The translations under genes and the position numbers were made by a program. A stretch of DNA of 64,000 nucleotides from Agathobaculum ammoniilyticum (GTDB lineage: Bacteria; Bacillota; Clostridia; Oscillospirales; Butyricicoccaceae). The notes beneath the pieces are model-generated. The model was not told the DNA's origin, did no database searches, and saw only the letters and a list, made by a program, of their open reading frames with translations. Shown here in pieces: positions 34,305 through 42,208 of this stretch; the stretch's first letter is position 1, and each line of letters opens with the position of its first letter. Where the stretch lies: the NCBI RefSeq assembly GCF_025567315.1, contig NZ_JAOQJE010000010.1:1-64000 (forward strand), given 5' to 3'.

Positions 34305-35588
34305 ATGCTTCGCTTTTTAGAAAGTTTACATTTTGTTTTATTCATTTTTTTTACCGCAGCCTATGCGTACCAAATCGTTTACCTGCTGATCGGCTTCTTC
34401 GGAAAAGGGAAAGGCGGGAAGCAAGCCCCCGCGCTGCACCGCTATGCGGCGATTATCGCCGCGCGCAACGAGGAGAACGTGATCGGCGACCTGATCAAAA
34501 GCCTTAAGAGGCAGGACTATCCCGCCGAACTGTTGGACGTGATCGTGATTGCGGATAATTGCACAGACCGCACGGCGGAGGTATCCCGCCAGGCGGGCGC
34601 GATCGTTTACGAGCGGTTTAACAAGGTGCAGGTCGGCAAGGGATATGCGCTCGATTATCTGTTCCGCCGCATTTTTGAGGACCAAGGCGAGCAGGCCTAC
34701 GAAGGCTTCTTCGTGTTTGACGCGGACAATCTGGTTGACCCGCAGTTTGTGCGGGAAATGAACAAGATGTTCGACACCGGCGAATACGCGGCCCTGACCA
34801 GCTACCGCAATTCCAAAAACTTCTGCGACAATTGGATTTCCGCAGGCTATGCGCTGTGGTTCCTGAGGGAAGCGCGCTACCTGAACCGCCCGCGCACCCA
34901 GCTTGGGGTGAACTGCGCGGTTTCCGGCACCGGCTTCCTGGTCGCGGCGGATGTGATACGCGAGGATGGCGGCTGGCCCTACCATCTGCTGACCGAGGAT
35001 ATTGAGTTTTCTATTTCATGCGCGATCCGCGGCCGGAAGATCGGCTACTGCGGCACGGCCGTGATCTACGACGAGCAGCCGACCGCGTTCCGGCAGTCGT
35101 GGGATCAGCGAATGCGCTGGACCAAGGGCTTTTACCAGATCGACGCGCGCTATACCGGCGCGCTTCTGGGCGGCTGCCTGCGCGGCGGGCGCCACAGCAT
35201 GTCCTGTTATGATATGCTGATGACGGTCGCGCCCGGCAACCTGGTCACGCTCGGCGTGCTGGCGCTGGCGCTGTTCGCCTGTCTGAGCAGCCTTGCGCAG
35301 CCGGCGTTTATCACATACCGCGTGCTGCGTATGCTGGGGCGGATTATTTGGATGACAATTAAGGGGATTTCGTTCAGCCTGTTCCTGTTCGGGGCGGTCA
35401 CGATGCTATCCGAATGGAAGAAAATTGATGGTCCGGCATGGAAAAAGATTGTGTTTATGTTCACGTTCCCGCTGTTTATGCTGACGTACATACCGATCTC
35501 GCTTGCCGCCTTGGTGAACAAGGTGGAATGGAAGCCGATCCGGCATGGCTTGGCGGCCAAGGCGGAAAAAGGAAAAGAACGGGCATAA
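34305..35588 (+). CDS. Membrane-bound family 2 glycosyltransferase
   Basis: 427 aa. One N-terminal transmembrane helix (about residues 5-30), a GT-A catalytic domain, and two to three C-terminal helices. The processive GT2 motif set is complete: IADNCTDRT, FDADN (D-x-D), TEDIEF (catalytic base) and QRMRW (Q-x-x-R-W). This pattern is that of enzymes making beta-linked polysaccharides or glycolipids with a UDP-sugar donor. Stand-alone gene with its own promoter and terminator; product unknown. Confidence 0.88.
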   Translation: MLRFLESLHFVLFIFFTAAYAYQIVYLLIGFFGKGKGGKQAPALHRYAAIIAARNEENVIGDLIKSLKRQDYPAELLDVIVIADNCTDRTAEVSRQAGAIVYERFNKVQVGKGYALDYLFRRIFEDQGEQAYEGFFVFDADNLVDPQFVREMNKMFDTGEYAALTSYRNSKNFCDNWISAGYALWFLREARYLNRPRTQLGVNCAVSGTGFLVAADVIREDGGWPYHLLTEDIEFSISCAIRGRKIGYCGTAVIYDEQPTAFRQSWDQRMRWTKGFYQIDARYTGALLGGCLRGGRHSMSCYDMLMTVAPGNLVTLGVLALALFACLSSLAQPAFITYRVLRMLGRIIWMTIKGISFSLFLFGAVTMLSEWKKIDGPAWKKIVFMFTFPLFMLTYIPISLAALVNKVEWKPIRHGLAAKAEKGKERA

Positions 35589-35595
35589 AGGCCCA

Positions 35596-35629
35596 AAAAG
35601 CCTGCTGCGGGGAACGCAGCAGGCTTTTA
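35596..35629. terminator. Bidirectional terminator
   Basis: AAAGCCTGCTGCG and CGCAGCAGGCTTTT around a 5-base loop end the GT2 gene and, on the minus strand, the HEPN operon. Confidence 0.9.
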
Positions 35630-36070
35630 TTATTCTTCGATGCGGTGCGGCCGGCCGCCGGCGTAAAGCTCCCTGCGGATCGCGGCGAACATGCGCTCGG
35701 CCATATCCAGATACCGCCGGATCTCGCGCTCGTCGATCTCGAAAGGGAGGTCGGTGGGATAGCGCGTTTCAATATAAAGGTCGTTGAGCGCCGCGCTTTC
35801 ATCGAGGTATTCGGTAAACGTATCCGGATCGATGCGGATGGCCTGCCGGCACAGATAGGTGAGGTTGTGCCCGTCAAAGTGTCTGCCGGTGCGATAGAGC
35901 AGATAGCCCTTGAGCGCTTTTTCAATCGCCTGCTGGCAGTGGAACGCGGTGTTGTAAGGGTCGCCGCCATAGGTCAGAAGCAGGCGGGCGCACTGCAGGT
36001 CGCACAGCGCTTTGTCCAGCCATTTGTAATAGAAATGACTGTCGGAGGCCCCTTTACGTCGTCGACTCAT
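35630..36070 (-). CDS. HEPN-domain protein
   Basis: 146 aa four-helix HEPN protein: FYYKWLDKALCDLQCARLLL, FHCQQAIEKALKGYLLYR, and ETRYPTD are typical of the PF05168-like group. A possible RNase-type R-x4-H is R63-H68, but it sits in the second helical half rather than at the usual C-terminal position, so catalysis is doubtful. It overlaps the upstream MNT-like gene by 17 bases, the arrangement of MNT/HEPN toxin-antitoxin pairs. Last gene of an operon starting at the GH10-like gene. Confidence 0.85.
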   Translation of the reverse strand: MSRRRKGASDSHFYYKWLDKALCDLQCARLLLTYGGDPYNTAFHCQQAIEKALKGYLLYRTGRHFDGHNLTYLCRQAIRIDPDTFTEYLDESAALNDLYIETRYPTDLPFEIDEREIRRYLDMAERMFAAIRRELYAGGRPHRIEE

Positions 36071-36365
36071 AGATTACCTGGCCTTTCCGGGCGATCCAGG
36101 CGGCGTACGATGTTCCGTCGGCGCACAGATCCTCCCATTCCTCGGCGGTATACACGCTCAGATTGACCGGCACATCGGCCGAGATTGCAAGGTGCAGGCG
36201 TGGCCGCAGCTTACGGCAGTCCACGTCGTCCGGCACAATGACGCACAGGCTGAGCGCTTTGAGCTTGCCGGTCGCCATCGTGCGTTTTTCGGCAAAAAGG
36301 ATGATTTTTTCCGGCCTACAGATCCGCAGGATATCGTCGGCCGTTTGCTTTATCAGATCGGTCAT
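36054..36365 (-). CDS. Degenerate nucleotidyltransferase (MNT) paired with HEPN
   Basis: 103 aa. The fold is recognisable from KIILFAEKR at residues 20-28, the hydrophobic strand LSLCVIVP and the C-terminal ARKGQVIYE, all typical of minimal nucleotidyltransferases. The catalytic signature G-S-x-x-x-G and S-D-x-D is missing: ILFGS is replaced by ILFAE, and the D-x-D position reads ALSL. It is therefore probably inactive and may act only as a binding partner of the overlapping HEPN protein. Starts 3 bases after the thioesterase stop. Confidence 0.7.
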   Translation of the reverse strand: MTDLIKQTADDILRICRPEKIILFAEKRTMATGKLKALSLCVIVPDDVDCRKLRPRLHLAISADVPVNLSVYTAEEWEDLCADGTSYAAWIARKGQVIYESTT

Positions 36366-36368
36366 GCT

Positions 36369-37100
36369 TCAGGGTACCTGCCTTTCCAGAGGGGACATTG
36401 TGGCGAGCGCTTCAAAATGCGGTTTTCCATCTGCCTCGCCGCGGACGTAGCGGGCCGAGCCCACCGTGCCGCAGAGAAGTGCGAGCTGCTCGCCGAACGT
36501 GGTTTCCGCCGTGTAGTTGACCTGTAGCTCGGAGATAAAGCCCGGCTGCCGCTGCAGGTCGAGCGCGTCCGAGATCAGCTCGACGACGCGGACATTGTTG
36601 ACATGGTTGTTGACATCCAGGTCGGAATATAGGACGGGGTGGACATGATGCGGTTTGACAGACGCGCAAGAGAGCTTGGGAAGCGGGTCGAATAACGCAC
36701 CGCGCGCCGTATGTAGGTAATCCGCGGCCGCGGGGAAGCCGCTGGGCCGCAGGATGCGGTGGGTCTGCGGGTCAAGCGTCACCCACATGGACTGGGCCTC
36801 GCCGACCAGCTTTTCGTTGGCAAAAAACGCAAAGCAACGGTACCAGCTCGCGCCGCGGATGCCGGGACACCAGGTTTCGCAGCGGATGCGCTCGTAGGGC
36901 AGCAACGGTCGCAGGAGAGTGGCGCGCATCCGAGACAGTACCCACAGGATATGAAGGTCTGCGGGGCCGAGATGCAGGGCCTCCGCGTGTACGGTAGCCG
37001 CGTCCTGCATGATGTTCCACAGGAAAGACGGCTTTGCGATGCCGCGGTTATCAACATGGCTGTAATTGATCTCGTATTCACGGGAAAGCAGGTCGGCCAA
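36369..37100 (-). CDS. Acyl-ACP thioesterase (FatA-like, double hot-dog)
   Basis: 243 aa. Two hot-dog domains; the N-terminal one begins YEINYSHVDNRGIAKPSFLWNIMQDAA and the C-terminal one holds SDLDVNNHVNN with the Asn-x-His catalytic arrangement at about residues 157-167. Hydrolyses acyl-ACP to free fatty acid and so sets chain length or releases fatty acids. Follows the GH10-like gene by 20 bases and precedes the MNT-like gene by 3 bases. Confidence 0.88.
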   Translation of the reverse strand: MADLLSREYEINYSHVDNRGIAKPSFLWNIMQDAATVHAEALHLGPADLHILWVLSRMRATLLRPLLPYERIRCETWCPGIRGASWYRCFAFFANEKLVGEAQSMWVTLDPQTHRILRPSGFPAAADYLHTARGALFDPLPKLSCASVKPHHVHPVLYSDLDVNNHVNNVRVVELISDALDLQRQPGFISELQVNYTAETTFGEQLALLCGTVGSARYVRGEADGKPHFEALATMSPLERQVP

Positions 37101-37120
37101 GGGGATACGCCTCCAATCAG

Positions 37121-38401
37121 TTAATAAAACAGGCTGGTGATAAAGCGGGAAAGGATTTCCAGCAGGCTGCTGTGCTGCGCAGACTCGCCGGTGGCGTCTC
37201 CGGGCGGGACGCCGTCAATCTCGGTATAGTGTTTGGCCAGCATGGACGAGCAGTTGGCGGTATCGATCAGGGAGGAATAGCTGAAAAACACCTCGCCCTG
37301 CACATCGATGCTGCTTTCGATCATGTCCAACTGCCGTTGCAGTTCGGCCGTGCCATACCAGACATCGCCGGGCTGCGCCTCGGCCGCGCGGTACGCGCCG
37401 ATGCCGATATAGAGGGCGACATCGCTGGTTGCCACAACGTTCTGCCACCAGTCGAGCAGGATCTCGAAGTCCGCGATCTCGTAGCCGATGGACCAGTAGA
37501 GCTGGGGACAGATATAATCGACCGTGCCGGCCTCGATCCATTCGACCGAATCGCAGTATATCTCACGGTAGGAGGAGCGGCCGTTGGTTTCGCTGCCTTC
37601 GGGGTTGGAGGATTGGTTATCCCAGATACCGGCGGGGCTGACGCCGAAAGAGAGGTCGGGGTTAAGCTCATGCAGCGCCGTATCAAGTTCGGCGATCAGC
37701 GTGTTGACATTGTCGCGCCGCCAGTCCCCGATATCCTCAAAATCGCCGCCGTAGCGCGCGAACGAGGTGGCGTCGTTAAAATCAGGCCCTGGATAAAAAT
37801 AATCGTCAAGATGGATGCCATCCACCTCGTAATTGCGGACGATTTCCTCCGCGCCGTCAATGACGAGCTGCTGCACAGCGGACAGGCCGGGGTCAAAATA
37901 GTAATTCCCATCGTACTGCACAACCCATTCCGGATGCTGCTTGGCCGGACTGCTTTCCGGCAGCGCGGCCCATTCCGCCTCGCCGTCCTTGGTGATGCGG
38001 TAGGGATTGATCCAGGCGTGGAGCTGTAGGCCGCGGCTGTGCGCGCCGTTTACCCAATAGGCGAGCAGGTCGAGGCCGCCGTCGGGCGCCTGGCCCGCCG
38101 TGCCGCTCACATAACGGCTCCAGGGGAAAAGTTCGGACTGGTACAGCGCGTCCGCGGAGGGGCGGACCTGAAAGAACACGGTGTTCAGGCCCATGGACGC
38201 AATGTTGTCCAAAATCGCGTCCGCTTCGCTTTTGAGTTCGTCCGCGGTCATGCCCTGTCGGGTGGGATAGTCGATATTATAAACGCTGGAAACCCAGACG
38301 CCGCGGATACCGTCCCTGGCCGCGCTGCCGTTTGCGGCCGAAGCGGTGGGCAGCAGCAGGGCAAGCAGGAAAAAAAGAGATAAAATACGTCGTTTCAGCA
38401 T
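37121..38401 (-). CDS. Exported GH10-like glycoside hydrolase (DUF187/YngK family)
   Basis: 426 aa with a signal peptide (MLKRRILSLFFLLALLLPTASA). The TIM-barrel family signatures are RGVWVSSVYNIDYP, GLNTVFFQVRPSADALY, HAWINPYRI, VDGIHLDDYFYP and VDYICPQLYW. Family members are thought to act on cell-wall or exopolysaccharide glycans. The last 30 residues are polar then hydrophobic. ATG at 38401 with AAAGGAG; first gene of a four-gene operon with the thioesterase, MNT and HEPN genes. Confidence 0.85.
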   Translation of the reverse strand: MLKRRILSLFFLLALLLPTASAANGSAARDGIRGVWVSSVYNIDYPTRQGMTADELKSEADAILDNIASMGLNTVFFQVRPSADALYQSELFPWSRYVSGTAGQAPDGGLDLLAYWVNGAHSRGLQLHAWINPYRITKDGEAEWAALPESSPAKQHPEWVVQYDGNYYFDPGLSAVQQLVIDGAEEIVRNYEVDGIHLDDYFYPGPDFNDATSFARYGGDFEDIGDWRRDNVNTLIAELDTALHELNPDLSFGVSPAGIWDNQSSNPEGSETNGRSSYREIYCDSVEWIEAGTVDYICPQLYWSIGYEIADFEILLDWWQNVVATSDVALYIGIGAYRAAEAQPGDVWYGTAELQRQLDMIESSIDVQGEVFFSYSSLIDTANCSSMLAKHYTEIDGVPPGDATGESAQHSSLLEILSRFITSLFY

Positions 38402-38440
38402 GAAAATACTCCTTTGGTAAATGCGCATAGCTTTATTCTT

Positions 38441-38469
38441 ATTTTACCATTTTGGCCAGCGGAAAGCAA
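38441..38469 (-). promoter_or_regulatory. Promoter of the GH10-thioesterase-MNT-HEPN operon
   Basis: On the minus strand TTGCTT (38464-38469) and TAAAAT (38441-38446) are 17 bases apart, 40 bases before the start codon. Confidence 0.65.
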
Positions 38470-38500
38470 GGAACACGTCGCCCAGTTGCGTAAAGGAGCA

Positions 38501-38529
38501 TTGACTTTGCCGGCGATCCATCGTATGAT
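38501..38529 (+). promoter_or_regulatory. Promoter of the pyridoxamine kinase gene
   Basis: TTGACT (38501-38506), 17-base spacer, TATGAT (38524-38529). It lies 30 bases before the start codon. Confidence 0.75.
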
Positions 38530-38558
38530 GGACAGGGAAAAGGATGTGAAAGGCTTTC

Positions 38559-39419
38559 ATGCAAAAAAAAGTTTTGGCGCTGCACGACCTGTCCGGATTC
38601 GGGCGCTCGTCGCTCGTGCCAATCATTGCGGTGCTTTCCGCGGCGGGACATCAGTGCGTGCCGCTGCCAACAGCGGTGTTTTCCACCCACACAGCGATCC
38701 CAAACTGGGTGACGACCGACTTAACCGGCGCGATACAGGGAACAATAGAGCAGTACGACGCGCTGGGGCTGCGGTTTGAAGCGGTCTATGCGGGCTTTCT
38801 TGGATCAGCGGATCAGATCGATCGGGTGCGGGAGGCGGCGCGGCGGCTGAAGGCCGTGGATGGGATCACCCTGATTGACCCTGTGATGGGCGACAATGGC
38901 AGGATATACGACACCTACACGCCTGAGATGTGTACCCGCATGCGGGAGCTTTGCGCAATCGCGGATATCATCACTCCCAATACGACCGAAGCCGCGATCC
39001 TGCTCGACCGCGATCCGTCCGGCAAGCCGCGCGGTGCGGAGGAGGCTTGGGAATGGATGCGCGCGCTGCGCGCGCGGTATGGCGCGCAGGTTGTGCTGAC
39101 CGGACTGGATTTTGCGGAAAGGCGCATAGGCTCGGGCTGTCTGACGGCGGAGGGGGGCGCGCTGAGCCTGCACCGCCGCGTCGACCGGTATTACCCGGGA
39201 ACAGGGGATCTGTTCGCCTCTGTGATGCTGGGCAGCCTGCTGAACGGGGAAAAGCTGGCTGCGGCGTGCGACCGCGCGGGCGAATATGTCAAGGACTGCA
39301 TCGCCTATACGGCGGCGCAGCAGACCAATCCGATGCACGGCGTACAATTTGAAAAGCTGCTGTATCATTTGGTGGGAGGATGCGATGAAGCACAAGGAAG
39401 AACTGAAGGAGATCATTAA
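38559..39419 (+). CDS. pdxY: Pyridoxamine/pyridoxal kinase (PdxY-like)
   Basis: 286 aa ribokinase-fold enzyme of vitamin B6 salvage. HDLSGFGRSSLVPIIAVLSAAG at the N-terminus, DPVMGDNGRIYDTYTPEM and TPNTTEA in the middle, and the anion-hole motif PGTGDLFASVMLG with its catalytic Asp near residue 214. AAAGGATG precedes the ATG. Its 3' end overlaps the next gene by 35 bases. Confidence 0.9.
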   Translation: MQKKVLALHDLSGFGRSSLVPIIAVLSAAGHQCVPLPTAVFSTHTAIPNWVTTDLTGAIQGTIEQYDALGLRFEAVYAGFLGSADQIDRVREAARRLKAVDGITLIDPVMGDNGRIYDTYTPEMCTRMRELCAIADIITPNTTEAAILLDRDPSGKPRGAEEAWEWMRALRARYGAQVVLTGLDFAERRIGSGCLTAEGGALSLHRRVDRYYPGTGDLFASVMLGSLLNGEKLAAACDRAGEYVKDCIAYTAAQQTNPMHGVQFEKLLYHLVGGCDEAQGRTEGDH

Positions 39420-39846
39420 GGCTTACCGCGATCGGGGCATTACCTGTGACCAGAACGAGCTGATCCAGCTTTTGCGGGAGGTCCAGACGCTGTTCGGCGG
39501 CGTCATACCGCAGAAAGCGCTGGAAAAGACCGCGGAAAAGCTGGAGCTGAAAATGACATTCATCGACGCGCTGCTCAAGCGGTATCCGTCGATACGAACG
39601 GAGGACGCACCGCATACACTGTCTGTCTGCGGCGGGAAAAACTGCGCCAAGCGGGCGGCGCTGTCGGATTTTGTGGAACGGACCTATGGCGTACAGGTGG
39701 GCGGCACGGCGGAAGCCGGCTTCCGCTACAAGGTGACGGGCTGCATGAAAAAATGCGGCAAAGGCCCCTGCGTCAAATGGGACGGCGATATCCATACAGG
39801 GATGACAGAAGAAAAGCTGCGCAAACTGATCGAGGGAGAACGTTAA
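39385..39846 (+). CDS. Thioredoxin-like 2Fe-2S ferredoxin (NuoE-like)
   Basis: 153 aa. Resembles the 24-kDa NuoE/HydC subunit: an N-terminal helical part (ELIQLLREVQTLFGGVIPQKALEKTAEKL) and a thioredoxin-fold domain with four candidate Fe-S cysteines, SVCGGKNCAKR and GCMKKCGKGPC. No partner NuoF or hydrogenase gene is adjacent. ATG at 39385 with GGGAGGA; overlaps pdxY by 35 bases. Could be a stand-alone 2Fe-2S electron carrier. Confidence 0.8.
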   Translation: MKHKEELKEIIKAYRDRGITCDQNELIQLLREVQTLFGGVIPQKALEKTAEKLELKMTFIDALLKRYPSIRTEDAPHTLSVCGGKNCAKRAALSDFVERTYGVQVGGTAEAGFRYKVTGCMKKCGKGPCVKWDGDIHTGMTEEKLRKLIEGER

Positions 39847-39881
39847 AAGCGGGCGGCCTTTTCACAGGCCGCCCGCTTTTT
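39846..39881 (+). terminator. Terminator
   Basis: AAAGCGGGCGGCC with GGCCGCCCGCTTTTT. Confidence 0.9.
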
Positions 39882-39910
39882 GCGTGGAGCGAAACCGCGC
39901 GATGCCGAAA

Positions 39911-39945
39911 ACAAAAACGCCTGTCCTTTGGACAGGCGTTTTTGT
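39911..39945 (-). terminator. Terminator of tRNA-Gly
   Basis: AAAAACGCCTGTCC-TTT-GGACAGGCGTTTTT lies directly after the 3' end of the minus-strand tRNA. It can work in both directions. Confidence 0.85.
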
Positions 39946-39949
39946 TTAT

Positions 39950-40025
39950 TGGAGCGGCTGACGAGGCTCGAACTCGCTACCTCCACCTTGGCAAGGTGGC
40001 GCTCTACCAGATGAGCTACAGCCGC
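39950..40025 (-). tRNA. tRNA-Gly (anticodon GCC), CCA encoded
   Basis: 76 nt cloverleaf on the minus strand: acceptor GCGGCTG with its complement, anticodon stem CCACC/GGTGG with loop TTGCCAA (anticodon GCC), T-loop GTTCGAG, and encoded 3' CCA. Identical in sequence to the copy at 62596-62671. Confidence 0.97.
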
Positions 40026-40030
40026 AGGCT

Positions 40031-40088
40031 ATCGCGCTGGACTTACCAGCGCGATATTTATTATAGCAAAGACTGTACAAGCTGTCAA
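40031..40088 (-). promoter_or_regulatory. Consensus promoter and leader hairpin of tRNA-Gly
   Basis: On the minus strand a perfect TTGACA (40083-40088) and perfect TATAAT (40060-40065) are 17 bases apart. The short leader contains a 10-bp hairpin, ATCGCGCTGG/CCAGCGCGAT (40031-40055), just before the mature tRNA 5' end. Confidence 0.9.
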
Positions 40089-40115
40089 GAACAAATAATG
40101 AAAAAAGATGTTTTT

Positions 40116-40817
40116 TCATCCTGTTTTTCTGGGGCGGCACAGCACCAGCGTGACGCACAGGCATACCGCCACATACAGGGCGATTGGCACGCCTGCGAAC
40201 AGTAGCACCCGTCCGAGTTGCCAGAGCGGCTGCGGCAGGCCGGTCCACAGGCGCGACAACGTCTCTTCAGGGATGAGCCGCAACAGCTGCATAAACGCGG
40301 AACAGGCCATGCGCACCGGCAGCAGCGCGACCATCCAGATATTCACGCGCCAGAAAGACCGGATAAAGCCCGCCCCCTGTATGGTGTCCGCACTGTTTTT
40401 CAAATACAGCCCGAAGCCTGTCGCTATGGTGATGGCGCAGATCTGTAAAATCATGCCGATAACCGAGGGGATCGAGCTTGCGGAAGCAAAACGGCCGTAA
40501 AACAGAAGCAGCACCCCGCACGCGCTCGCGCCCAGCGTCAGGCAGAGCAGCAGGGGAGCGCCCGCCCGCGCTTGGACGGGCGACATGTGCGCGTCCGTAA
40601 CGGCATGTGTCTCGGGCGGCTCGACATCCCGCAGCAGCCAGTCGGTCGTGACGTTAAAATAGTCTGCGAGCGCGATTACCTTATCCGTGTCCGGCGTGGC
40701 ATCCTCGGTCTCCCATTTGGAAACCGCCTGCCGCGATATGCCGAGTGTAATGGCTAGCTCCTCCTGCGATAAGCCGCGCTGTTTGCGCAGGCTGATGATT
40801 TTTTCTCCAAGCGTCAT
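40116..40817 (-). CDS. XRE-family regulator with C-terminal membrane domain
   Basis: 233 aa. The N-terminal HTH (residues 1-65) has the pattern LSQEELAITLGISRQAVSKWE. Three to four hydrophobic segments follow: about 85-105, 115-135, 150-175 and 200-225. Membrane-tethered XRE proteins of this shape are frequent in Firmicutes and often sense membrane or wall signals. AAGGAGG lies 8 bases before the ATG. A perfect palindrome lies about 80 bases upstream and may be its own operator. Confidence 0.88.
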   Translation of the reverse strand: MTLGEKIISLRKQRGLSQEELAITLGISRQAVSKWETEDATPDTDKVIALADYFNVTTDWLLRDVEPPETHAVTDAHMSPVQARAGAPLLLCLTLGASACGVLLLFYGRFASASSIPSVIGMILQICAITIATGFGLYLKNSADTIQGAGFIRSFWRVNIWMVALLPVRMACSAFMQLLRLIPEETLSRLWTGLPQPLWQLGRVLLFAGVPIALYVAVCLCVTLVLCRPRKTG

Positions 40818-40896
40818 GTTTGCTTACCTCCTTGCTTGATGGTCCTGATTTTACCGGAAAAAGCGGTTGCATGCCACCAAGCGGGGCTGGAAATTA

Positions 40897-40913
40897 CGCA
40901 ACCGGCGGTTGCG
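40897..40913. promoter_or_regulatory. Palindromic operator candidate upstream of the membrane XRE gene
   Basis: CGCAACCGGCGGTTGCG is a perfect 17-base palindrome (8-bp arms). A further half site GCGGTTGC is at 40863-40870, 42 bases away from the copy in the palindrome and so on the same DNA face. Confidence 0.5.
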
Positions 40914-40919
40914 GACAGG

Positions 40920-40950
40920 AAAAAAGGCGCGTTTTTCGCAAAACGCGCCG
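40920..40950 (-). terminator. Terminator of the HAD-LUD gene
   Basis: GGCGCGTTTT and AAAACGCGCC stem with a T-run on the minus strand. Confidence 0.85.
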
Positions 40951-40956
40951 GAAAGA

Positions 40957-42168
40957 TCAATAGCCGAGCGGCTCGCCGATCAGCACGACCTCGCACTTTT
41001 CCATTTTGGTGGGCGGTCCCATGTGGATCACCATGGCGCGGCAGAGCTTTTCCACAATCTCCGGATCATCCTTTCCGGAAAGCCGTTTGGCGTTGAGGGG
41101 GGCGGCGACGTTTTTCGCGCGGTCGATCGCGCTTTCCAGATCGGGGCACAGCTTGTTGATGCCGCAGACAAAGATGCAGCGCTTCGGGCCGAACAGCGTA
41201 CCCGCGACGCGGTTGCAGGTGCCGTCGATATTAACGATCTCGCCGTTTTCCGACAGGCCGTTGGCGGAGCAGAGATAAATGTCCGGCGTCTGGAAGAATT
41301 CACCCGGCTTGAGCCAGTGCCAGTGGACAGCGGTGTTTCCGGCAAAGGCTTCCGGAAAACCCAGCTCTTTGAGCGTCATTGAGCCGCCGAGAGAAACCGA
41401 TTTGCCCGCGCAGGCGTCGGTCAGGTAGCGCTGTGCCTCCTGCGCGGTGGGGAAGTAAGTAAAGCCGAAGCCGCGCGCGGTGAAAGCCCTGCAGATCGCG
41501 TCTACCCCCGGCAAGCCGCGTTCGAACATCGGCAGCAATTCGGACGGGTCGCTTACCAATGCCTGCGCACCGGCCGCCTTTAGTTCCTCGGCCGGACGGA
41601 AGCCCCAGGTCACGCCGACAGCGGCCAGGCCGGCATTTTGCGCGGTCTGCATATCGACCGCGCTGTCTCCGATATAGAGGGCGGTCGCCGCGTCGCCGCC
41701 CAGCTCGCGCAGCAGTTGGAGCGCGCTGGTCGGATCGGGCTTGCGGGGGGTGTCCGGCCGCTCGCCGCAGGTGACCTGCACAAGATCACCGAAATAATGC
41801 CGGATCAGCCCCTTGGCGGCCAGATCGTATTTGTTGGAAAGCACGCCGACCGAAACACCGGCCTTTTTCAGCGCCTTGAGAAGTGGGAGGATGCCGTCAT
41901 ACGGTTGGGTGCGGTTCATCATGCGCTCGTTATAGGCGGTGCGGAAGTCGTCGAGACAGGCGTCAACCATGGCCTCCGTGCGTTTGTTTTCCGGAATGCA
42001 GCGCTCGACCAGCTTACGCACGCCGTTGCCCGCGCGCTGGCGCGTCTGCTCCTCGGTCACAGCGGGGAAGCCGCGCCGCATGACCGCGCAGTTGACGCTG
42101 TCGCACAGGTCGCCGAGGGTGTTGAGCAGGGTACCGTCCAAATCAAAGATTGCCGTGTTGATTTTCAT
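40957..42168 (-). CDS. Fusion of HAD phosphatase (Gph-like) and LUD domain
   Basis: 403 aa. Residues 1-215 are a phosphoglycolate-phosphatase-type HAD domain: FDLDGTLLNT (motif I), VLSNKYDL (motif II), RKPDPTSALQLLRELG and YIGDSAVDMQTAQNAG (motifs III/IV). Residues 216-403 are a LUD (DUF162) domain: SVSLGGSMTLKELGFPEAF, IVNIDGTCNRVAGTLFGPKR and NVAAPLNAKRLSGK. LUD proteins are usually separate and linked to lactate utilisation or unknown metabolism. No internal start or stop separates the halves, so the fusion seems real. Follows malQ by 40 bases. Confidence 0.85.
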   Translation of the reverse strand: MKINTAIFDLDGTLLNTLGDLCDSVNCAVMRRGFPAVTEEQTRQRAGNGVRKLVERCIPENKRTEAMVDACLDDFRTAYNERMMNRTQPYDGILPLLKALKKAGVSVGVLSNKYDLAAKGLIRHYFGDLVQVTCGERPDTPRKPDPTSALQLLRELGGDAATALYIGDSAVDMQTAQNAGLAAVGVTWGFRPAEELKAAGAQALVSDPSELLPMFERGLPGVDAICRAFTARGFGFTYFPTAQEAQRYLTDACAGKSVSLGGSMTLKELGFPEAFAGNTAVHWHWLKPGEFFQTPDIYLCSANGLSENGEIVNIDGTCNRVAGTLFGPKRCIFVCGINKLCPDLESAIDRAKNVAAPLNAKRLSGKDDPEIVEKLCRAMVIHMGPPTKMEKCEVVLIGEPLGY

Positions 42169-42208
42169 GCTATCGCTATCCTTTTTATCTGTTTGAGTGG
42201 GCGCGGCT

